Shown: positions 49,924 through 60,255, counted from the stretch's first letter. The stretch: 64,000 bases of DNA from Nitrospirota bacterium (GCA_026387665.1 JAPLLG010000013.1:62001-126000), one strand, 5' to 3'. The notes: generated from the sequence alone by a model not told the origin. Numbers and translations: made by a program.

Positions 49924-50628
49924 ATGATTGCCCTCTCTCACCTGACGATGCGCTTGGCCGGCGGAGGCCATCAGATCACGATCCTCGATGATGTCACCCT
50001 CGAGATCCCCGACAAGCAGCGCCTGGCCATCGTCGGCCCCTCCGGCAGCGGCAAGTCCACTCTGCTGGGTCTCATCGCGGGGCTGGACCGTCCGACCTCC
50101 GGCTCCATCACGCTGGACGGAACGGAAATCTCCAGGATGCGCGAGAGCGATTTGGCCCGGTACCGCCGCGATCACATCGGCTACATCTTTCAATCCTTTC
50201 ATCTCATCCCCACCCTCACCGCCATGGAAAACGTCCTGGTGCCGCTGGAGCTGGCGGGAACGAGCGGGGCGCAGGATCGCGCGGCAGATCTCTTGAAGTC
50301 CGTCGGCCTGGGAGATCGGCTGCATCATTATCCGGTCCAACTGTCGGGGGGCGAGCAGCAGCGGGTTGCGGTGGCCCGATCCTTCGCCTGCCGCCCGCCG
50401 ATTCTCCTGGCCGACGAACCGACCGGCAATCTGGACTCAGCCACAGGGCAACAGATCATGAACCTCCTCCTCTCGCTCCATCGCGAATACGGCACTACCC
50501 TGGTCCTCGTCACGCACGATCGCGCCATAGCCTCCTCGATGGAGCGAATCATTACGTTGCGTGACGGACGCATCGAGTCCGATACCCTCATCGGCTCAGA
50601 CCATCTGCCAGCAGAGTCGCCCCGGTGA
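49924..50628 (+). CDS. ybbA: ABC transporter ATP-binding protein (YbbA/LolD type)
   Basis: 234 aa. Walker A GPSGSGKSTLLGLIAG, Q-loop FQSFHLIP, signature LSGGEQQRVAVARSFA, Walker B ILLADEPTGNLDS, H-loop VTHD. The sequence is of the MacB/LolD group, which powers lipid or lipoprotein handling and does not move substrate through a channel. Its stop overlaps the GTG of the permease by 4 nt. The tesA neighbourhood points to YbbA. Confidence 0.92.
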   Translation: MIALSHLTMRLAGGGHQITILDDVTLEIPDKQRLAIVGPSGSGKSTLLGLIAGLDRPTSGSITLDGTEISRMRESDLARYRRDHIGYIFQSFHLIPTLTAMENVLVPLELAGTSGAQDRAADLLKSVGLGDRLHHYPVQLSGGEQQRVAVARSFACRPPILLADEPTGNLDSATGQQIMNLLLSLHREYGTTLVLVTHDRAIASSMERIITLRDGRIESDTLIGSDHLPAESPR

Positions 50629-53288
50629 AGCTCTTCATCTTCAGGATGGCCTGGCGTGAAACTAGAGGGGCCTGGCGGCATTTCCTCTACTTCTTCGCCT
50701 GCGGCGCCATCGGCGTCGGCGCCTTGGTCGGGGTCTCGCTGTTTAGCGCGAACGTAGATCGCGCCGTCACAAAAGAAGCGCGAGGTCTGTTAGGCGGCGA
50801 TCTCGAAATTCGCCTGACCCATTCCCTCAGTTCAGAAGGACAGGCCGTGCTACAGTCGCTGGGCGAACGGGGTCTGACCCTCACCCATGCGAGCGAGCTC
50901 ATCGCCATGGCTTCGCGTCACACTCAGGGATCTGCTACGCCCCAGGCGACCCAGATCATCGAACTCAAGGCCGTCGAATCGACTTATCCCCTGTACGGAG
51001 CCATCGCGCTCGACCCGGCACAGCCACTTGAGACCCTGCTCCATCCCGATGAACGTGACTGTGGAGGCCACATCTGTTTGGGCGCAGTAGTGCAGGAGTC
51101 GCTGCTGATTCGAATGGGCCTCTCGGTCGGGGATCGGCTGAAGATCGGCCAAGCGACGTTTCTCATTACCGGGATCGTCAGGACCGAACCGGATCGCATG
51201 GCCAACGCCTTCAGCTTGGGCCCGCGGGTCATGATTGCGCAGGAAGGATTACGAGCCGCGGAACTCATCAAACCGGGCAGCAGGGTGCGAGAACGGTATC
51301 TCGTGAAGCTACCGCCCGGCATGCCGGTAGAGCCACTCCTCTCAGAACTGCGAGGCCGGCTGGCATCGGATTCCGCGCGCCTCTCCAGCTATCGCACGGC
51401 CCAGCCGCAGTTGAAACAATTTCTCGACCAGCTCTCCCGCTATCTCGGCCTGATCGGCCTCACGGCCCTCTTCATCGGGGGGCTGGGCGTCGGCACCTCG
51501 ATCCATGCCTTCTTGCGGGACAAACTCAACACGATCGCGATCCTCAAAGCGGTCGGCGCCGATTCGGCCACCGTGGTCTCCACCTATGTAGTCCAAGCGA
51601 TCTTTCTGGGCTCCATCGGAAGCCTGGCGGGAATCCTCCTGGGGATTGCGCTCCAGCGGGGACTGCCACCCCTCATGGCCGACCTCTTTGCGTCAAACCT
51701 CCTCGAACAATTAGGCGTCTCCTCGGAATTGTCACGATTCTCCCTCTGGCCCTTGCTGAAAGGGGCGACGCTGGGACTCCTCTCGACATTGCTCTTTACC
51801 CTCTGGCCCCTCTTGAAGATTCGCGAAGTGCAGCCGGGGGCGATCTTCCGGCGCGAGGCGGAACAGACGGTCACGCAGGAGATGGCTCCGTCACGCTGGT
51901 GGGTACGATGGGGACTCACCGATCGATTGAATGTCGGCACGGCCGGCACGATCATCCTCGGACTCTGCTCTCTCTCGATCTGGCAAGCGGGCTCCTGGTC
52001 GATTGGACTGCTGTTTCTCGGGGCCCTGTCTCTCGCCCTCGCGATCCTCTTTGTCTCCGCACGGCTGTTCATACGACTGCTGGCCTGGCTGCCCAAGCCC
52101 CGCATCCTGAGCCTGCGCTTCGCCCTGGGCAATGTCGTGCGGCCCGGAAGCCAGGCAACCGGGATCATGGTCGCCATCGGCATCGGCGTCATGTTGATCG
52201 CCACTGTCTCGCTGGTAGAACAGGCCCTGCTCCGGCATGTTCAGGAGAATCGCCCAGCTGATGCCCCGACCTTCTTCTTCATCGATATTCAACCGGATCA
52301 AGCGCAGGCGTTCGTGTCCTTGGTGCATCGGCAGACCGGTCGACCGGATCCTGAGCTCACGCCATTGGTCCGCTCACGGCTCCATGCAATCAATGGACAG
52401 CTCGTCGCGGCAGAAGAAGGGAGCGAGAAGAACCATGCGCGCGCCGAAGGAAAAGAGGAGCGGGGCAAGCAATGGTACCTCACCAGGGAATATGTGCTGA
52501 CCTTTCTCGATCAGCTGCCGAAAGACAATCAGCTGGTCAAGGGAACCTGGTGGAAACCGGGGCAGGTCTTTTCGAGGCCACAACTGTCAGTCGAGGAAGA
52601 GGCGGCCGCCCATTTAGGTCTCACAATCGGCTCGCTCGTGGAACTCGACATTCAGGGGGCCATGATCTCGGCGGAGGTAAGCAGTATTCGCAAAGTGGAA
52701 TGGGGAAATTTCTCGACGAACTTCTACATGATCCTGTCCCCCGGCTCGCTCGAAGGAGCGCCTTTCACCTATGTGGCAACGGTGCGGGTCTCGCCGGACG
52801 AAGAGGTGCCGTTGCAGCAGGCGGTCGTCGCCTCCTTCCCGAACGTCAGTGCAATCCATATCGGCGATGTGCTCGAGGGATTCTCGCGGGTGCTGGACCG
52901 CCTCGCACTGGCGATCAGCGCGATGGCGCTCTTCTGCCTCCTGACCGGCAGCCTGGTCATGGCTGCGGCCCTCGCTGCGACACGCTACAGACGGCTCTAC
53001 GAATCGGTCATTCTGAAAGCGCTCGGTGCCACCCGGGGCCTGATTGCCCGAGCCTTTGCGCTCGAATATCTCTTATTGGGTCTGGTGGCGGGATCGATCG
53101 GCTTGATGCTCGGCACCGTCTTATCCTGGGTGGTGCTGCGCTATGTCTTCGATCTGCCCTGGAGCCTGCACCCACTGGTGCTTGGGAAGGGCCTGCTCCT
53201 GACGATGTGGCTCACGCTCTTCGTCGGATTTGCGAGCACCTACCGGATCCTTGGCCAACGGCCTCTGGCCATCCTGCGTCATGAATAG
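50625..53288 (+). CDS. ybbP: FtsX-type ABC permease (YbbP-like)
   Basis: 887 aa from a GTG coupled to ybbA (GTGA). N-terminal helix (FLYFFACGAIGVGALVGVSLFSA), a large periplasmic domain to about residue 270, two FtsX modules (about 270-420 and 740-887, e.g. MALFCLLTGSLVMAAALAATRYRR and GLVAGSIGLMLGTVLSWVVL) and two middle helices. The layout with duplicated FtsX domains is that of YbbP. With YbbA and TesA it is thought to handle lipids or their products at the inner membrane. The substrate is not proven. Confidence 0.9.
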   Translation: MKLFIFRMAWRETRGAWRHFLYFFACGAIGVGALVGVSLFSANVDRAVTKEARGLLGGDLEIRLTHSLSSEGQAVLQSLGERGLTLTHASELIAMASRHTQGSATPQATQIIELKAVESTYPLYGAIALDPAQPLETLLHPDERDCGGHICLGAVVQESLLIRMGLSVGDRLKIGQATFLITGIVRTEPDRMANAFSLGPRVMIAQEGLRAAELIKPGSRVRERYLVKLPPGMPVEPLLSELRGRLASDSARLSSYRTAQPQLKQFLDQLSRYLGLIGLTALFIGGLGVGTSIHAFLRDKLNTIAILKAVGADSATVVSTYVVQAIFLGSIGSLAGILLGIALQRGLPPLMADLFASNLLEQLGVSSELSRFSLWPLLKGATLGLLSTLLFTLWPLLKIREVQPGAIFRREAEQTVTQEMAPSRWWVRWGLTDRLNVGTAGTIILGLCSLSIWQAGSWSIGLLFLGALSLALAILFVSARLFIRLLAWLPKPRILSLRFALGNVVRPGSQATGIMVAIGIGVMLIATVSLVEQALLRHVQENRPADAPTFFFIDIQPDQAQAFVSLVHRQTGRPDPELTPLVRSRLHAINGQLVAAEEGSEKNHARAEGKEERGKQWYLTREYVLTFLDQLPKDNQLVKGTWWKPGQVFSRPQLSVEEEAAAHLGLTIGSLVELDIQGAMISAEVSSIRKVEWGNFSTNFYMILSPGSLEGAPFTYVATVRVSPDEEVPLQQAVVASFPNVSAIHIGDVLEGFSRVLDRLALAISAMALFCLLTGSLVMAAALAATRYRRLYESVILKALGATRGLIARAFALEYLLLGLVAGSIGLMLGTVLSWVVLRYVFDLPWSLHPLVLGKGLLLTMWLTLFVGFASTYRILGQRPLAILRHE

Positions 53289-53296
53289 GCGGCGCG

Positions 53297-55885
53297 TCAG
53301 CGGACAGTCTGAAGATAGCGGCGCAACGCTGCTCCATCCCGCTCTCGCACCGTCACCATGATCTTGAGCTGCTCCAAATACTGTTCCAATGTTTTCCCGC
53401 CCAAGTCGATCTGACGAGTCGTGAAAAAATCCCGCACATCCCGTTCAAGCGCCGGAGTGGCAAGGTTGACGATGCCACCACACATGCGCCGCAGCCCTTG
53501 CTTGGGGAATAGTTGATCCATCTTCTCCCAGTTCGCCTTGACAAAATCCCAGGCCAGCTCTCTGCCAGAGACATTGCCCAGGACCGCACTGACGAGGAAC
53601 GGCGCATCCTGGGTACGGATCTCTCCACTAATGGTGCGGGCGAGGGTCCGTTCGAGCAAGGATTTCTGTTGGAATGTCGCAAGCGAAAAGAGATACCGCC
53701 GTTCTTCTTGTGGTGTGGAGGCGGCGCGAAACCCTGCGTCAAACTCATCGTACCGGGCCTCGTCGCCCCGATGGGCAAGGATCGCCACGAGCGCCGGCAC
53801 GATATTGGGATCGACCGCCGTCGCGTCCTTTCGATAGGCCTGGTACCGCTCTGCCGCGCGAGCTTGCATGGCCGGATCATTGCCGAGTTTTCCCTGGGCC
53901 CCGATCAAGTCGCCCCGCAACTGTTTCGCCCCTTCGCTCTCGTCGCTCTTGGGCGCCCAACCTAGCTCTGCAACAGCCGGACCAACTCGCGCGCGCACGA
54001 AGGCTTCCAATGCCGGGCGATCCTCCGTTGCGACGATCTTGTTAAGGAACGAAAAGGAATCCAGCAGGACGGCCCAAACATTCTTGTCCCGCTCAGCCAT
54101 GAAACGGCCAGTCAGGTCGAGATAGTCCGTGAGGGACATGAGGCCTGCGACGGTCGTGGCCCAGGCATCGTTGACGAGGTTGAACCGTTCCGTAACGGCG
54201 AGGCGATCGAGACCTCCGTTCAGAAGCCGGCCGAGCAAATCCGACTCATATCGCACTCGGTAAAAACCGTGGCCCCCTTCATTGAGCAGCAGGGACTCCC
54301 AGCCTTGCGGGAGCGCAACGGTCGTCTCCTGCTCCGTTAGCAACAGGCGGGAGGTGCTGGTCTGGCCATTGGCAATGACCCGCATCTGGAGCGGAACCTG
54401 CCACAGCTGGTCATGCGATCCACCCGACTGGGTCTCGCTCAAATAGCTGAACCGTTGTTGGGTGATGGTCAGTTCGGATGACCCACTCACCTTGGCCGTC
54501 ACGAGGGGAAAGCCCGGCTGGAAAATCCAGCCGTTCATCAGTTCCGGCACCGGCTGTTTGGCGATCTTCCCCAGCGACACCCAGAGATCGTTCGTATCCG
54601 CGTTCCCATAGGCATGGGCCTGCAAATAGTCGCGGACCCCGTCGCGGAAGACCGTCGGACCGATGTGCTGCTCCAACATGCGCAGGACCGACGCGCCCTT
54701 TTCATAGGTCAGGACATCGAACATCGCGTCGGCATCCTTGGGGGCCTGCACCGGATACTCAATCGGCCTGGTGCTCTGGAGTCCGTCCACGGAAAAGGCC
54801 GCAGCGCGCGAGACGCCGAAACTGTCCCACCGCTTCCATTCCGGTTTCCACACATCCACGGCCATCATTTCCATGAAGGTGGCGAAGGCTTCATTGAGCC
54901 AGAGTCCGTTCCACCAGGACATGGTGACTAAATCGCCGAACCACATATGCGCATTTTCATGAGCCACCACGTCGGCCACTCGTTCCAGCTCTCCATGCGT
55001 GGCGCTCTGCTGATCAACCAACAAGGCCGTTTCCCGATAGGTGATGGCGCCAAGATTTTCCATGGCGCCCGAGGCGAAATCTGGAATGGCGAGCAAGTCC
55101 AGCTTGTCGCCGGGATAGGGGATGCCGTAGTAGGTTTCAAAAAATGAGAGCGACGCAGCAGCAATATCTTGACCGAATGTGGCGAGATGCTTTTTCCCCG
55201 GGACGGCCCAGAGGCGCAACGGGGTCTGGCCAACCATCGTCGGTTCGGTCGGTTCGATCTTGCCGACGATGAAGGCTACCAGATACGTGGACATCTTCAT
55301 GCTGTCGGCGAAACGCACCACCTTCTTCCCTCCCTCCACCGTTTCCGATGTGATCGTGCTGTTGGAGACAACGGTCAAGGCCGGATCGATGACTAGCGTG
55401 GTGGCAAAGATGGCCTTGAAGTCCGGTTCGTCCCAGCAGGGAAAGGCCCGCCTGGCATCGGTCGCTTCGAATTGCGTCGCGGCCATGTTGTGTGTCGCGC
55501 CCTGCTCGTCTTTGTAGGTGCTGCGATAAAAGCCGCGCAGCTTGTCGTTGAGTGTCCCGCTGAATAGGATCGTCAGCCTCCAGGTCCCGGCCGACAGGGG
55601 CTGGGCAAAAGTAAAACGGCATCGCTGAAGCGGTTCATCCAGCACAATCGTCGCCTGTTGCGCATGACCCGGCATGCCTTCGATCTTGGCCGAAATAATG
55701 TCGAGCTCAATCGCATTGAGGAAGATATCCGACGTCGGACGAGAGATGGCCAGGGTTACGGTCTCCTGTCCGGCAAACGTCGCAGCAGTCAGGTCAGGTT
55801 CCAATCGCAGGTCATAGCGAGTCGGGACCACCTGCCTCGGAAGCCTATAGGGATCGAGTTGGCCTGAAGAAGAGTCCTGGTTCAT
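53297..55885 (-). CDS. M1-family zinc aminopeptidase
   Basis: 862 aa, the full four-domain form. The exopeptidase motif GAMEN is at 273-277; the zinc site HENAH at 309-313 with Glu332 in LWLNEAFA. The catalytic Tyr is in MLTYEKG-type region (FDVLTYEKGASVLRML). The C-terminal helical ERAP-like domain covers about 530-862. It resembles eukaryotic-type M1 enzymes (puromycin-sensitive type) more than E. coli PepN. There is no signal peptide. It is convergent with ybbP, only 8 bp between stops, so no terminator fits there. Confidence 0.93.
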   Translation of the reverse strand: MNQDSSSGQLDPYRLPRQVVPTRYDLRLEPDLTAATFAGQETVTLAISRPTSDIFLNAIELDIISAKIEGMPGHAQQATIVLDEPLQRCRFTFAQPLSAGTWRLTILFSGTLNDKLRGFYRSTYKDEQGATHNMAATQFEATDARRAFPCWDEPDFKAIFATTLVIDPALTVVSNSTITSETVEGGKKVVRFADSMKMSTYLVAFIVGKIEPTEPTMVGQTPLRLWAVPGKKHLATFGQDIAAASLSFFETYYGIPYPGDKLDLLAIPDFASGAMENLGAITYRETALLVDQQSATHGELERVADVVAHENAHMWFGDLVTMSWWNGLWLNEAFATFMEMMAVDVWKPEWKRWDSFGVSRAAAFSVDGLQSTRPIEYPVQAPKDADAMFDVLTYEKGASVLRMLEQHIGPTVFRDGVRDYLQAHAYGNADTNDLWVSLGKIAKQPVPELMNGWIFQPGFPLVTAKVSGSSELTITQQRFSYLSETQSGGSHDQLWQVPLQMRVIANGQTSTSRLLLTEQETTVALPQGWESLLLNEGGHGFYRVRYESDLLGRLLNGGLDRLAVTERFNLVNDAWATTVAGLMSLTDYLDLTGRFMAERDKNVWAVLLDSFSFLNKIVATEDRPALEAFVRARVGPAVAELGWAPKSDESEGAKQLRGDLIGAQGKLGNDPAMQARAAERYQAYRKDATAVDPNIVPALVAILAHRGDEARYDEFDAGFRAASTPQEERRYLFSLATFQQKSLLERTLARTISGEIRTQDAPFLVSAVLGNVSGRELAWDFVKANWEKMDQLFPKQGLRRMCGGIVNLATPALERDVRDFFTTRQIDLGGKTLEQYLEQLKIMVTVRERDGAALRRYLQTVR

Positions 55886-56004
55886 AACCTTACCTTTCGG
55901 CCGTTCACGGCTTCTTGTGCGAAAACTGTGGGAGTGGAGGGCAAGAGGAAGCGGACGTTCTTCATGCGAGAACGGTATGGGCTATCGCCGATCGACCGGC
56001 TCGT

Positions 56005-56700
56005 TCATGTCCTCGTCGCAGGATAGGTCTCAACTCCGTTGGCTGTGCCGACAATGAGCAGATCCGTTCGTCCGACAAAAAGACCGGTCTCGACGACTCC
56101 AGGAATCAGGTTCAGGGCGATCTCCAATTCGCGCGGGTTGTCGATCCGTGCCAGATGGACATCCAGAATCACGTGGCCTGCTTCCGTATTGAACGGCTTT
56201 CCGTTCCGCTCCCGGAGCACCACAGGACTCTTCGTGAGCGCTTCAATTTCTCTGGCAGTGCTGCCCCAGCCAAAGGGAATCACTTCGATCGGGAGCGGGA
56301 AGGAGCCTCCCAATACCGGCACTCGCTTCGTATGATCGACCAGAACAATGAACTGTTTAGTCGAAGCTGCGACAATTTTTTCTTTTAGCAATGCGCCGCC
56401 GCCGCCCTTGATGAGGTTGAAGGCTGGATCGACCTGATCCGCTCCGTCGATTGCGACATCGATCACCCAGGCATTGTCCGCATCGATGAGGGTGATGCCC
56501 TGCTCCCTGGCAAGCGTCGCCGTTTCCTTGGACGTGGGCACTCCGCGGAGCTTCATGCCGGCGCGGACCTTCTCCCCCAGCGCCATGACCATATGTTTCG
56601 CCGTGGAGCCGGTGCCCAGTCCTACGACCATGCCATCGCGCACGTACTCGACGGCTTTCAACGCCGCCGCCCGTTTCAATTCATCCAGATCCATCGCCAT
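56005..56700 (-). CDS. rpiA: Ribose-5-phosphate isomerase A
   Basis: 231 aa. Conserved blocks VVGLGTGSTAKHM, DVAIDGADQVDPAFNLIKGGGGALLKEKIVA and VLRERNGKPFNTEAGHVILD. The catalytic Asp, Glu and Lys of RpiA are in DGAD, LKEK and the following segment. It interconverts ribose-5-P and ribulose-5-P. It is the last gene of the pgi-pgl-glk-rpiA operon; its ATG overlaps the glk stop by one base (TAATG). Confidence 0.94.
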   Translation of the reverse strand: MAMDLDELKRAAALKAVEYVRDGMVVGLGTGSTAKHMVMALGEKVRAGMKLRGVPTSKETATLAREQGITLIDADNAWVIDVAIDGADQVDPAFNLIKGGGGALLKEKIVAASTKQFIVLVDHTKRVPVLGGSFPLPIEVIPFGWGSTAREIEALTKSPVVLRERNGKPFNTEAGHVILDVHLARIDNPRELEIALNLIPGVVETGLFVGRTDLLIVGTANGVETYPATRT

Positions 56701-57770
56701 TATGACGCCTGCCTGGCGAGGTGGGCGGCGAACGATGCGGCGCCGAGCAAGGCAGTCTGTTGGTTCATCACGACTTTAACCGGAATCGAACTCATCAACC
56801 GTTTGTAGCGGCCCTTGTTGGTGAACGACTTCATGAATGTCCCGTCCTTCAGTTTGGCGAGCAGCTTGGGCGCCATGCCTCCGCCCAGATAGACGCCGTT
56901 GAGCGACATGGCCTTCAGCGCAAGATTGCCGGCTTCTGCTCCATAGATCGACGCAAACAGGTCGAGCGTCAATTTGGCGATTTCTGCCTGCCCCTTGAGG
57001 CCTGCTTCTGCGATGACCGCCGCCGGGTCACCAGCCTTGATTTGCTCTGAGAGCCAGGTCGGCTCGTTCTTCTTACTGTCGCGGACATAGTCGTAGATCG
57101 CATGCAGGCCCGGCCCTGATAGGACCCGCTCGTAACTGACGTGCAGGTAATGGCCACGCAGATGACGCAGGAGCTCGATCTCATTGTCGTTGTTCGGCGC
57201 GAAGTCCGCATGGCCGCCTTCCGACGGCATGGGCTGATAGCGCGAGCCGTTCCAACAGAGGATGGACTCACCCAGCCCCGTTCCCGCTGCGATCAGGGCG
57301 AGCGCCTGATTATGGGGCGGTGGCGTGCCGGCATTGAGGACTTCGACTTCGTCGGATCGCAGCAGCAGAATGCCGTGGGCCATGGCTTCGAGATCGTTGA
57401 GGAGCCGCACGTTCGGGATGTCGAAATGTTTGGCCAATGCCGCGCCATCCACCACCCAGGGAAGGTTGGTCGTCTGGCAATGGTTCTGAATGACTGGGCC
57501 GGCGATGCCGAAACAGGCTGCGTCGATCTTCAGCGGTTCTTCCGCCGGACGTTCCTCTTCCGGTTCCTCAATAGTGTTTTTTTCAGCTTCGTATTCGTCG
57601 ATGGGCGTCGGAGGTTTCGGCGGAACAAGAAACTCCGCGAGCATGTCCTCAAGGCAGGTGTAGTCGGCGCTATGGAACGATTCCAACCGGATGGGGTCGA
57701 CGCGGTCCTTCTTCCAATCGAAGAGGGCTAAGTGAGTTTTCGTGCCCCCGATATCACCGGCAACAATCAT
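56700..57770 (-). CDS. glk: Glucokinase
   Basis: 356 aa. The ATP phosphate motif is VAGDIGGTKTHLALFDW, the sugar site contains LNDLEAMAHG and SEGGHADFAP, and a second ATP block is LIAAGTGLGES; YLGGGMAPK follows near the end. It belongs to the GlcK proteobacterial/cyanobacterial group. An unusual acidic, Pro-rich insert at about residues 50-80 (PPKPPTPIDEYEAEKNTIEE...) is absent from typical members. It directly follows pgl (TAGATG, no gap). Confidence 0.92.
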   Translation of the reverse strand: MIVAGDIGGTKTHLALFDWKKDRVDPIRLESFHSADYTCLEDMLAEFLVPPKPPTPIDEYEAEKNTIEEPEEERPAEEPLKIDAACFGIAGPVIQNHCQTTNLPWVVDGAALAKHFDIPNVRLLNDLEAMAHGILLLRSDEVEVLNAGTPPPHNQALALIAAGTGLGESILCWNGSRYQPMPSEGGHADFAPNNDNEIELLRHLRGHYLHVSYERVLSGPGLHAIYDYVRDSKKNEPTWLSEQIKAGDPAAVIAEAGLKGQAEIAKLTLDLFASIYGAEAGNLALKAMSLNGVYLGGGMAPKLLAKLKDGTFMKSFTNKGRYKRLMSSIPVKVVMNQQTALLGAASFAAHLARQAS

Positions 57771-58553
57771 CTAGTCCTCACGTACGATCATGCTCACTCG
57801 ATCTCTCGACAGCCCTGCGGCAGCCGCCGGGTCGAGCAGCCAGATAAGGCGGCCCTCGTCCGGCGCAACCAACGATGCCGGGCGCTGCCGGTCCGCCTCG
57901 GTCTTCGGATCGAGAATGGCGCTCACGACTCCGGCTTTGCCGGCTCCCGCGACGAGAAACAGTACCACACTCGCCCGGTTGATCACACCTAGGGTCATGG
58001 TCAATCTGGTTGGGGGATCCTTTGGAGATTGCGTCACCGCGATCACGTTCTGACGGTCCCGCAAGACTGGCGATCCGGGAAAGAGAGACGCGATATGGCC
58101 ATCCTCTCCCAGCCCCAGAAGGATGAGATCGAGCTGGGGCATGGCAGGGGCGGGAGTCTTCGTGGCGCGGCGCAGGTGCTGTTCATATTCAGCCGCCGCC
58201 GCCTGCTGGTCGCGGGATTCCCCCGCCATACGACAGACTTGTGACGGAACAATGTTCAGAGGAATAAAGAGGGCCTTGTTCGCCAAGGCGTAATTGCTCC
58301 GGGGATCATCCGGAGGGACGCAACGTTCGTCGCCGAAAAAAAATGTGGTGCGCGACCAATCGAAACGGCCGGCAAACGCGGGAGAGGTCAGGGCTTCATA
58401 GAGGAGTGCCGGCGTCGCACCACCGGAGAGGGCGATGAAGAACTGCCCCTTCTCGCGGACGGCCTCCAGGCCCACCGACTGCACGAATTCAGCGGCGGTC
58501 GCGGCCCAGGTCTGACGATCGGAAGAGAGGCGGATCTCGGAGGTGCCGGCCAT
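57771..58553 (-). CDS. pgl: 6-phosphogluconolactonase
   Basis: 260 aa, DevB/SOL type. Conserved segments are FIALSGGATPALLYEAL, FFFGDERCVPPDDPRSNYALANKALF, LDLILLGLGEDGHIASLFPGS and VVLFLVAGAGKAGV. It opens 6-phosphogluconolactone in the oxidative pentose phosphate route. It follows pgi after a single base, so it is coupled. zwf and gnd are not in the window. Confidence 0.94.
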   Translation of the reverse strand: MAGTSEIRLSSDRQTWAATAAEFVQSVGLEAVREKGQFFIALSGGATPALLYEALTSPAFAGRFDWSRTTFFFGDERCVPPDDPRSNYALANKALFIPLNIVPSQVCRMAGESRDQQAAAAEYEQHLRRATKTPAPAMPQLDLILLGLGEDGHIASLFPGSPVLRDRQNVIAVTQSPKDPPTRLTMTLGVINRASVVLFLVAGAGKAGVVSAILDPKTEADRQRPASLVAPDEGRLIWLLDPAAAAGLSRDRVSMIVRED

Positions 58554-58554
58554 C

Positions 58555-60255
58555 TTACTTTTTACTGGTGCCCCTGCCCTTACGGCTCGTGCTAGTTGAA
58601 ACCCGGGCCTTTGTGCGGGGCGCGAGAGATTTCGTCAAGGCCTGAATCGCCGCAAGCGGGTTCTTCCCCAGCGGCATCACGATGGCCTCCCGCCCATGCG
58701 CGTGCAAGGCCTGAATGTCGCCGGTTGCCTGGGCTCGCGCGAGCGTCGCAAACGTGAATGCTGCTCCCGGGATCGCGAGATCTGGGCTCATCTGATCGAT
58801 AAGCTGCAAAAAGAGTCCGCTGTCAGGACCTCCTTTGTGAAGCTGGCCCGTCGAATGGAGGTAGCGAGGTCCATAGCCGGCCGTCGTGGTCACATGGTGA
58901 TGGGAGACGAGCGCTCGCCGTAGCGCACGAATGGTCTGCTCCATCTTTGGAGAGGGCGTCGTGTAGGCCAGGATGGCGACATAGATGCCGGGGCGACAAT
59001 GCCGTTTGAGCTGTGCCGCGGCTTGAGCCGGAGTGACGGTGGTCTGCTTCGGCAACTTGCCGGTGGACTGAACGGTTTTCAGCACGCGGGCCGTGTTGTC
59101 TTTGCTTTCCTGAACGTTCGGTTGATCGAAGGGCTGAATCCCCAGGAGATGACCGGCCACGGCCGTGGCCACTTCCCACCGGAAAAATTCTCCCGCGAGA
59201 TCATACCGGTCTTGGAGCGTGATGGTCAGAACGGGATGACCTTGTCTGGCAAGCTTGGCGACTTGCCGATCGAGGGGTCTATTCTGATCCTTCTTCAGCC
59301 GGAGATACACGAACAACCGGTCTTGGCCATAGGCCTTCGATGACACGCTCGGTTCGTTCGCGACAGGAATCAGGCCGGTACCTTCCTTGCCCGTGCTTTC
59401 CGCGAGCAGTTGCTCTGCCCAGAGGCCAAAGGCTGCGATCTGAGGTGAGGCAATAATGGTGACCTTGTTGCGTCCCGCTTGCGCCAATGAGGCCATCGTC
59501 GCGCCAAGATCTGCGCCTGGATTGTCAGCGAGGGGGGTCTGGACCTGGCAGATGCGAACCATCATGGCAGCCCGTGCCAGCAACTGCGCCACATCGATCC
59601 CCAGCAAGGCCGCCGGGACTAATCCAAAATAGGAGAGCACCGAATACCGTCCACCAATGTCGGCGGGACTGGTAAAAACGCGACCGAACCGATGTTCCGC
59701 TGCCAGTTTTTCCAACCCGGTGCCGGGATCGGTAATGGCAATAAACTGCTCGCCTCCTTGATGGCCCGGAGTCTGATGCACGAGCTCCCAAAAGTGAGCG
59801 AAGAGAGATAGGACCTCGATGGTCCCGCCGGACTTGCTGGCGAGGATGAACAGGCTGCGAGCCGGATCGATGGCCTGCGTGACCTGTCGAACCCAACCGG
59901 GGATCGTGGAGTCGAGGACCCATAAGCGCGGAAAGCCGCGGCTCGATCCAAATGAGGCGCGCAACACTTCCGGGCCCAAACTACTGCCGCCCATACCAAG
60001 AAGGACCACATCGCGAATACCGCGATCCCTCACGGAATTCGCGAAAACGTGCAACTCCTCGGTTTGTTCTTTCATATCCCCGACGATGGTCAGCCAGCCG
60101 AGGCGGTTGGCGATGTCGGTCAGGTCTTCTTTCCACAGCCGATGATCGCGGGCCCACAGCCGCTCAACCGCATGGGATGCCGTGAGTCGCGCGTGAGCCG
60201 CTGTGACCAGCGCTTGTAGTTCTAAAGAGAATGATTGGGCAGTTTTGAGCTTCAT
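58555..60255 (-). CDS. pgi: Glucose-6-phosphate isomerase
   Basis: About 566 aa from ATG 60255. The start is not marked by a Shine-Dalgarno; an upstream in-frame region of 100 codons looks non-coding. Sugar-isomerase motifs are DVVLLGMGGSSLGPEVLR, LFILASKSGGTIEVLSLFAHF and GGRYSVLSYFGLVPAALLG. The C-terminal part (TTTAGYGPRYLHSTGQLHKGG) resembles the isomerase half of Tal-Pgi fusion proteins, but no transaldolase part is attached. It ends in a basic tail (TKARVSTSTSRKGRGTSKK). First gene of the sugar operon. Confidence 0.9.
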   Translation of the reverse strand: MKLKTAQSFSLELQALVTAAHARLTASHAVERLWARDHRLWKEDLTDIANRLGWLTIVGDMKEQTEELHVFANSVRDRGIRDVVLLGMGGSSLGPEVLRASFGSSRGFPRLWVLDSTIPGWVRQVTQAIDPARSLFILASKSGGTIEVLSLFAHFWELVHQTPGHQGGEQFIAITDPGTGLEKLAAEHRFGRVFTSPADIGGRYSVLSYFGLVPAALLGIDVAQLLARAAMMVRICQVQTPLADNPGADLGATMASLAQAGRNKVTIIASPQIAAFGLWAEQLLAESTGKEGTGLIPVANEPSVSSKAYGQDRLFVYLRLKKDQNRPLDRQVAKLARQGHPVLTITLQDRYDLAGEFFRWEVATAVAGHLLGIQPFDQPNVQESKDNTARVLKTVQSTGKLPKQTTVTPAQAAAQLKRHCRPGIYVAILAYTTPSPKMEQTIRALRRALVSHHHVTTTAGYGPRYLHSTGQLHKGGPDSGLFLQLIDQMSPDLAIPGAAFTFATLARAQATGDIQALHAHGREAIVMPLGKNPLAAIQALTKSLAPRTKARVSTSTSRKGRGTSKK

